DNA from: Berkiella sp963803015
GTDB taxonomy: Bacteria; Pseudomonadota; Gammaproteobacteria; Berkiellales; Berkiellaceae
Assembly: GCA_963803015.1 (NCBI GenBank)
Contig: CAWDKV010000003.1
Span: forward strand, 248,001 to 312,000
Length of the DNA stretch: 64,000 nt
Direction: 5' to 3'
Shown here: in pieces, positions 61,678 to 64,000 of the stretch
Layout: the number at the start of each line of letters is the position of its first letter
Position numbering within the stretch: the stretch's first letter is position 1
Notes under the pieces: model-generated
The model's database searches: none
What the model was told of the DNA's origin: nothing
What the model saw: the letters and a program-made list of their open reading frames with translations, nothing else
Position numbers and translations under genes: made by a program

Positions 61678-61998
61678 ATGAAGAATATCATTACCAAAGT
61701 AACAACGTTATTGCTAGTGGTTTTTAGTGCAAGTGCATTTGCAGAGAAATTTGTCATCACAGGTCAACCTGTTACACTTGAAAAGCAGGGAAGTGTTTAT
61801 GTCACCCCTCAAAACTATAAATTAACGCCAGATTATCAGTATGTAATAATTGATGGTAAAGAACGTGCTTGCTTTTTAGATAAAAAAGCTGATCTTGTGA
61901 ATCTGGATGTAGTTTCAATTAATGTTAAAGTGGGTTCGGATAATGCAATATGGAATTGCTACACTACTGATCCCACCTATTTTGTGATACAACGTTAA
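61678..61998 (+). CDS. Small secreted protein, tandem paralogue B
   Basis: The 106 residues start with a signal peptide (TTLLLVVFSASAFAEK). FVITGQPVTLEKQGSVYVTP parallels paralogue A, as do DYQYVIIDGKERACFLDKK and IWNCYTTDPTYFVIQR. Conserved: ITG-PV--E-QG--YV-P, D---Y--ID, the two Cys, and the ending CYT-DP-YFVIQ-R. The strong GGGGGATC site precedes the ATG. Function unknown. Confidence 0.75.
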   Translation: MKNIITKVTTLLLVVFSASAFAEKFVITGQPVTLEKQGSVYVTPQNYKLTPDYQYVIIDGKERACFLDKKADLVNLDVVSINVKVGSDNAIWNCYTTDPTYFVIQR

Positions 61999-62098
61999 AA
62001 TAGCGAGCAGCGTAAGTGTAAAAGGTCACTTACGCATTGCTATAAGTGTTTAAATCTTAAGTGATAGGCTGATTGTCACTTTTAGAGGTTTAGTTGTA

Positions 62099-62962
62099 TT
62101 AAGAAATAGCACATGAAAAGCATCGTTTGTTTTTCCTTGGCGTAGCCGGTTCCGTGTGCTTGCTATCTGTAGTACCTTTTCCTATTGAAGTCTGTAATGG
62201 TAAGTAGACACGAGAGCCATTGGAGGGCGCAGGAACATCATCGGTTTTTGTTAATTCTTGTATAATTTCTTTCGCAGTTGGGTTCGGATTTAGGTGAAGC
62301 CAAAATAAAGGATCTTTTCCATTATCCACGCTTCCTTCGGCTTTGATGTTCCATTTTAATTTCCCTTTCACTTCAGGCTTAGAAACTAAAAGCTGCAACA
62401 TTTTATTTCCCCAATCTTTAGAAGGAGAAGAGCTGACGGCTGCCTTTACAATAAGATGTAAAAGAGTAATGCCCTGATGAATTACATGCCCAGCCAAATT
62501 CCAATCGATTTGTTCTGCCTGTTTATTAGCTAAATTTAAAAGAGATTCTTTTGCCCATTCTTGATTATTTACTGCACACTGTGTGATTAACCAAATTGCT
62601 TTTTCACTGGAATAAGGATGAGGGGTTGTTGCACTCCAATCAATTATTTCCGGCAAATCTCTGCTCATTCTTTTTAAAATAATTTGAGAAAATTCATGCG
62701 TTTTTGAAATGGCAAAATAGACTATCCATGCAAAAACACTAGCATGTATTTTGCGTGAATTTGCATCAAGGAGGTCAATAACCCCTTCTACTAAAATATT
62801 ATTCCAATCAACCTGATGAAAATTATCTACCGTGAGAAAGGATAAGAATTTATCCACATTTTCAAAGTTAATAGAAAGTTGCTGTTGAGAATTCAAAGAG
62901 AAGAAAGCTTTAGCAAGAGTAGCAAAGTCTGTTTGGGAAGAAGTAGGCCCGTTGTACTGCAT
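62099..62962 (-). CDS. Effector-like protein with C-terminal CaaX box
   Basis: The 287 residues are mostly helical with repeat-like segments (FLSFLTVDNFHQVDWNNIL, EIIDWSATTPHPYSSEKAIW, EQIDWNLAGHVIHQGITLLH, each containing a DW element). The tail reads RKNKRCFSCAIS and stop. CAIS fits the eukaryotic farnesylation CaaX box, and the second Cys plus basic residues resemble Ras-type palmitoylation/anchoring sites. Legionella effectors use host prenylation this way. The ATG at 62962 has GGAG 9 nt upstream; 62989 is an alternative. No catalytic domain is recognised. Confidence 0.65.
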   Translation of the reverse strand: MQYNGPTSSQTDFATLAKAFFSLNSQQQLSINFENVDKFLSFLTVDNFHQVDWNNILVEGVIDLLDANSRKIHASVFAWIVYFAISKTHEFSQIILKRMSRDLPEIIDWSATTPHPYSSEKAIWLITQCAVNNQEWAKESLLNLANKQAEQIDWNLAGHVIHQGITLLHLIVKAAVSSSPSKDWGNKMLQLLVSKPEVKGKLKWNIKAEGSVDNGKDPLFWLHLNPNPTAKEIIQELTKTDDVPAPSNGSRVYLPLQTSIGKGTTDSKHTEPATPRKNKRCFSCAIS

Positions 62963-63068
62963 AACGATTGACTCCAAATCAATGATCATACTACCAAATG
63001 GTATAGAATTGCTACAAGAGAGCCATGCGCTACTGATGTAGCGCTAGTATAAATTAGCCTTAATTGAG

Positions 63069-64000
63069 TTAAGGAGTGGCTCTTTTAGTAAATTTATCGA
63101 TTAATACCCCGTCATTTAATTGCTTAGAGGCTAAAGCACCATAATACTCTCGTGGGTGAGCCCAAGCCGCCTTATTGAAGAGCGATAAAACTTGTTCCCC
63201 TGTACTCTCAGCTGCTTTAAGACCTGCTTCAAAACTTTGTTGCTGAAATGTATTTAATTCTGCAACGGTGCTACGCAATTCGTGATAACTATCTAATTTA
63301 TACCAATCACGAGCTCTATTAATCGCATCAGCGCCAAGCCAAGCTGTAAGACCTATCAACCCAGTGCCAAAGACACCCATACCAACTTTCAAGGCGATAT
63401 AAGAGATTGGGAAAGCAGCAAAGTTAAGGATTCTTTTATACCAAGAACCTTGGAGTTCTTCTTTTATTAGAGTCAAATCCTCGTTTAAGGAAGTGATGAG
63501 TTCTGCAAGTCTTGGTAGAGGGTATTCTTTATTTTCTCTTTCACTTAAAATTTTATCAATTTCAGTAACACTTTCTTCCTTTAATTTTAGAAGATATTTT
63601 TTAAGCGCGGTTAATATCGGGGTCAAAGTGAACAATGTCTGCAGTTTGAGTATTTGACGGCAATTATTTAGAATTTCTAATTCATTTTTCCAATTTTTTT
63701 CCTCTGTCGCAACTGTGGAGAGTTCACAATATATTTGATTTACTTTTTCATAAAGATTTTGAAAAATATATTTTGAATTTTTTTCCTTAAGTTGATACTC
63801 ATTATAAGCCTTTTTAAGATCTTCTATATCATGTGGCGCAAGATGAGGAGAGGTTTTATCAAAATTATCAATTATATTTTGAACATATGGAGGAAAATGT
63901 GCCGCAGCCTTTTCTATTCTTTGTTTATCTATATGTTCAAAAAATGTGTTATATTCCTTCTGCCGGCCCTCAAGTGTGCTTGCTTCGCTTAGTCTCCTCA
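63069..64000 (-). CDS. Helical protein with central hydrophobic region, 5' end outside window
   Basis: The reading frame stays open from the stop at 63069 to the right edge, giving about 310 residues; the true start is beyond 64000. Helical, charged segments (EDLKKAYNEYQLKEK, EESVTEIDKILSERENKEY) surround a hydrophobic stretch (FAAFPISYIALKVGMGVFGTG and LIGLTAWLGA) that could span or dip into a membrane. The C-terminal part is ...LIDKFTKRATP. No family recognised. An internal TTG at 63635 gives a shorter reading, but the open upstream frame favours the longer one. The neighbouring CaaX and paralogue genes suggest an effector-rich region. Confidence 0.62.
   Translation of the reverse strand, partial: RRLSEASTLEGRQKEYNTFFEHIDKQRIEKAAAHFPPYVQNIIDNFDKTSPHLAPHDIEDLKKAYNEYQLKEKNSKYIFQNLYEKVNQIYCELSTVATEEKNWKNELEILNNCRQILKLQTLFTLTPILTALKKYLLKLKEESVTEIDKILSERENKEYPLPRLAELITSLNEDLTLIKEELQGSWYKRILNFAAFPISYIALKVGMGVFGTGLIGLTAWLGADAINRARDWYKLDSYHELRSTVAELNTFQQQSFEAGLKAAESTGEQVLSLFNKAAWAHPREYYGALASKQLNDGVLIDKFTKRATP

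Noticed and set aside
63792..63992. A 66-residue plus-strand frame near the right edge
   Set aside because: It is antisense to the open minus-strand frame that runs off the edge; low-complexity hydrophobic sequence.
1..64000. CRISPR array, tRNA or rRNA genes
   Set aside because: No regularly spaced repeats and no cloverleaf or rRNA-like segment was noticed on either strand while reading; covariance-model searches were not possible.

Overview
The window is AT-rich chromosomal DNA from a gammaproteobacterium. The core gene content (aroQ-accBC-prmA-dusB-fis-purH, cutA/dsbD, groESL, coq7, rpoS, ihfB, mutH, ung) and the GroEL sequence recall Legionellales. The second half carries many host-directed-looking genes: ankyrin repeats with a papain-like protease, an IQ motif, a CaaX tail and a PARG-like domain. 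This fits an intracellular, protist-associated lineage such as Coxiella, Legionella or Berkiella relatives. That placement is inference. No rRNA, tRNA, CRISPR array, insertion-sequence transposase or secretion-system gene was found.

Region by region. 1-8.1 kb: a minus-strand housekeeping run (aroQ, accB, accC, prmA, dusB, fis, purH running off the left edge), then dsbD divergent from cutA. 8.1-10.4 kb: a CIRCE-type operator, intact groES, and a groEL broken by ten apparent single-base insertions, then a good terminator. 10.3-20 kb: an NAD(P)-binding protein, a beta-barrel protein, coq7, a small coiled coil, DUF2970, rpoS, ihfB, a frameshifted barrel protein, a long Sel1-repeat lipoprotein, an MFS transporter and a GGCT-like protein. 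20-23 kb: two peptides with bacteriocin-type double-glycine leaders flank a DUF3025 gene; one is followed by a putative Fe(II)-oxygenase-like protein. 23-31 kb: mutH, ung, glsA, guanine deaminase, a PHP phosphoesterase, an EamA transporter, a BaiN/HI0933 flavoprotein and cbpA-cbpM. 31-46 kb: a DUF1543 protein, a pentapeptide/glutamine-amidotransferase fusion, an isochorismatase/M17-N-domain/porin/amidohydrolase cluster punctuated by ERIC-like repeats, rlmI, an aldo/keto reductase, a phosphodiester glycosidase and a PARG-signature protein. 46-49 kb: a four-gene phospholipid-type operon with a third double-glycine peptide. 49-51 kb: an AbiEi/AbiEii toxin-antitoxin pair with a perfect palindromic operator. 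51-64 kb: a small barrel protein, a thiolase, an alpha/beta hydrolase and a run of effector-like genes, including a protein running off the right edge.

Main points for follow-up: (1) groEL carries only insertions, and removing ten bases restores exactly 549 codons; (2) three peptides share a 15-residue double-glycine leader although no exporter lies in the window; (3) four ~127-bp elements closely resemble enterobacterial ERIC sequences, with a related inverted repeat near 19.2 kb; (4) several proteins carry eukaryotic interaction or modification motifs (IQ, CaaX, ANK plus cysteine protease, PARG signature). Functions in the effector-like region are inferred from motifs only.
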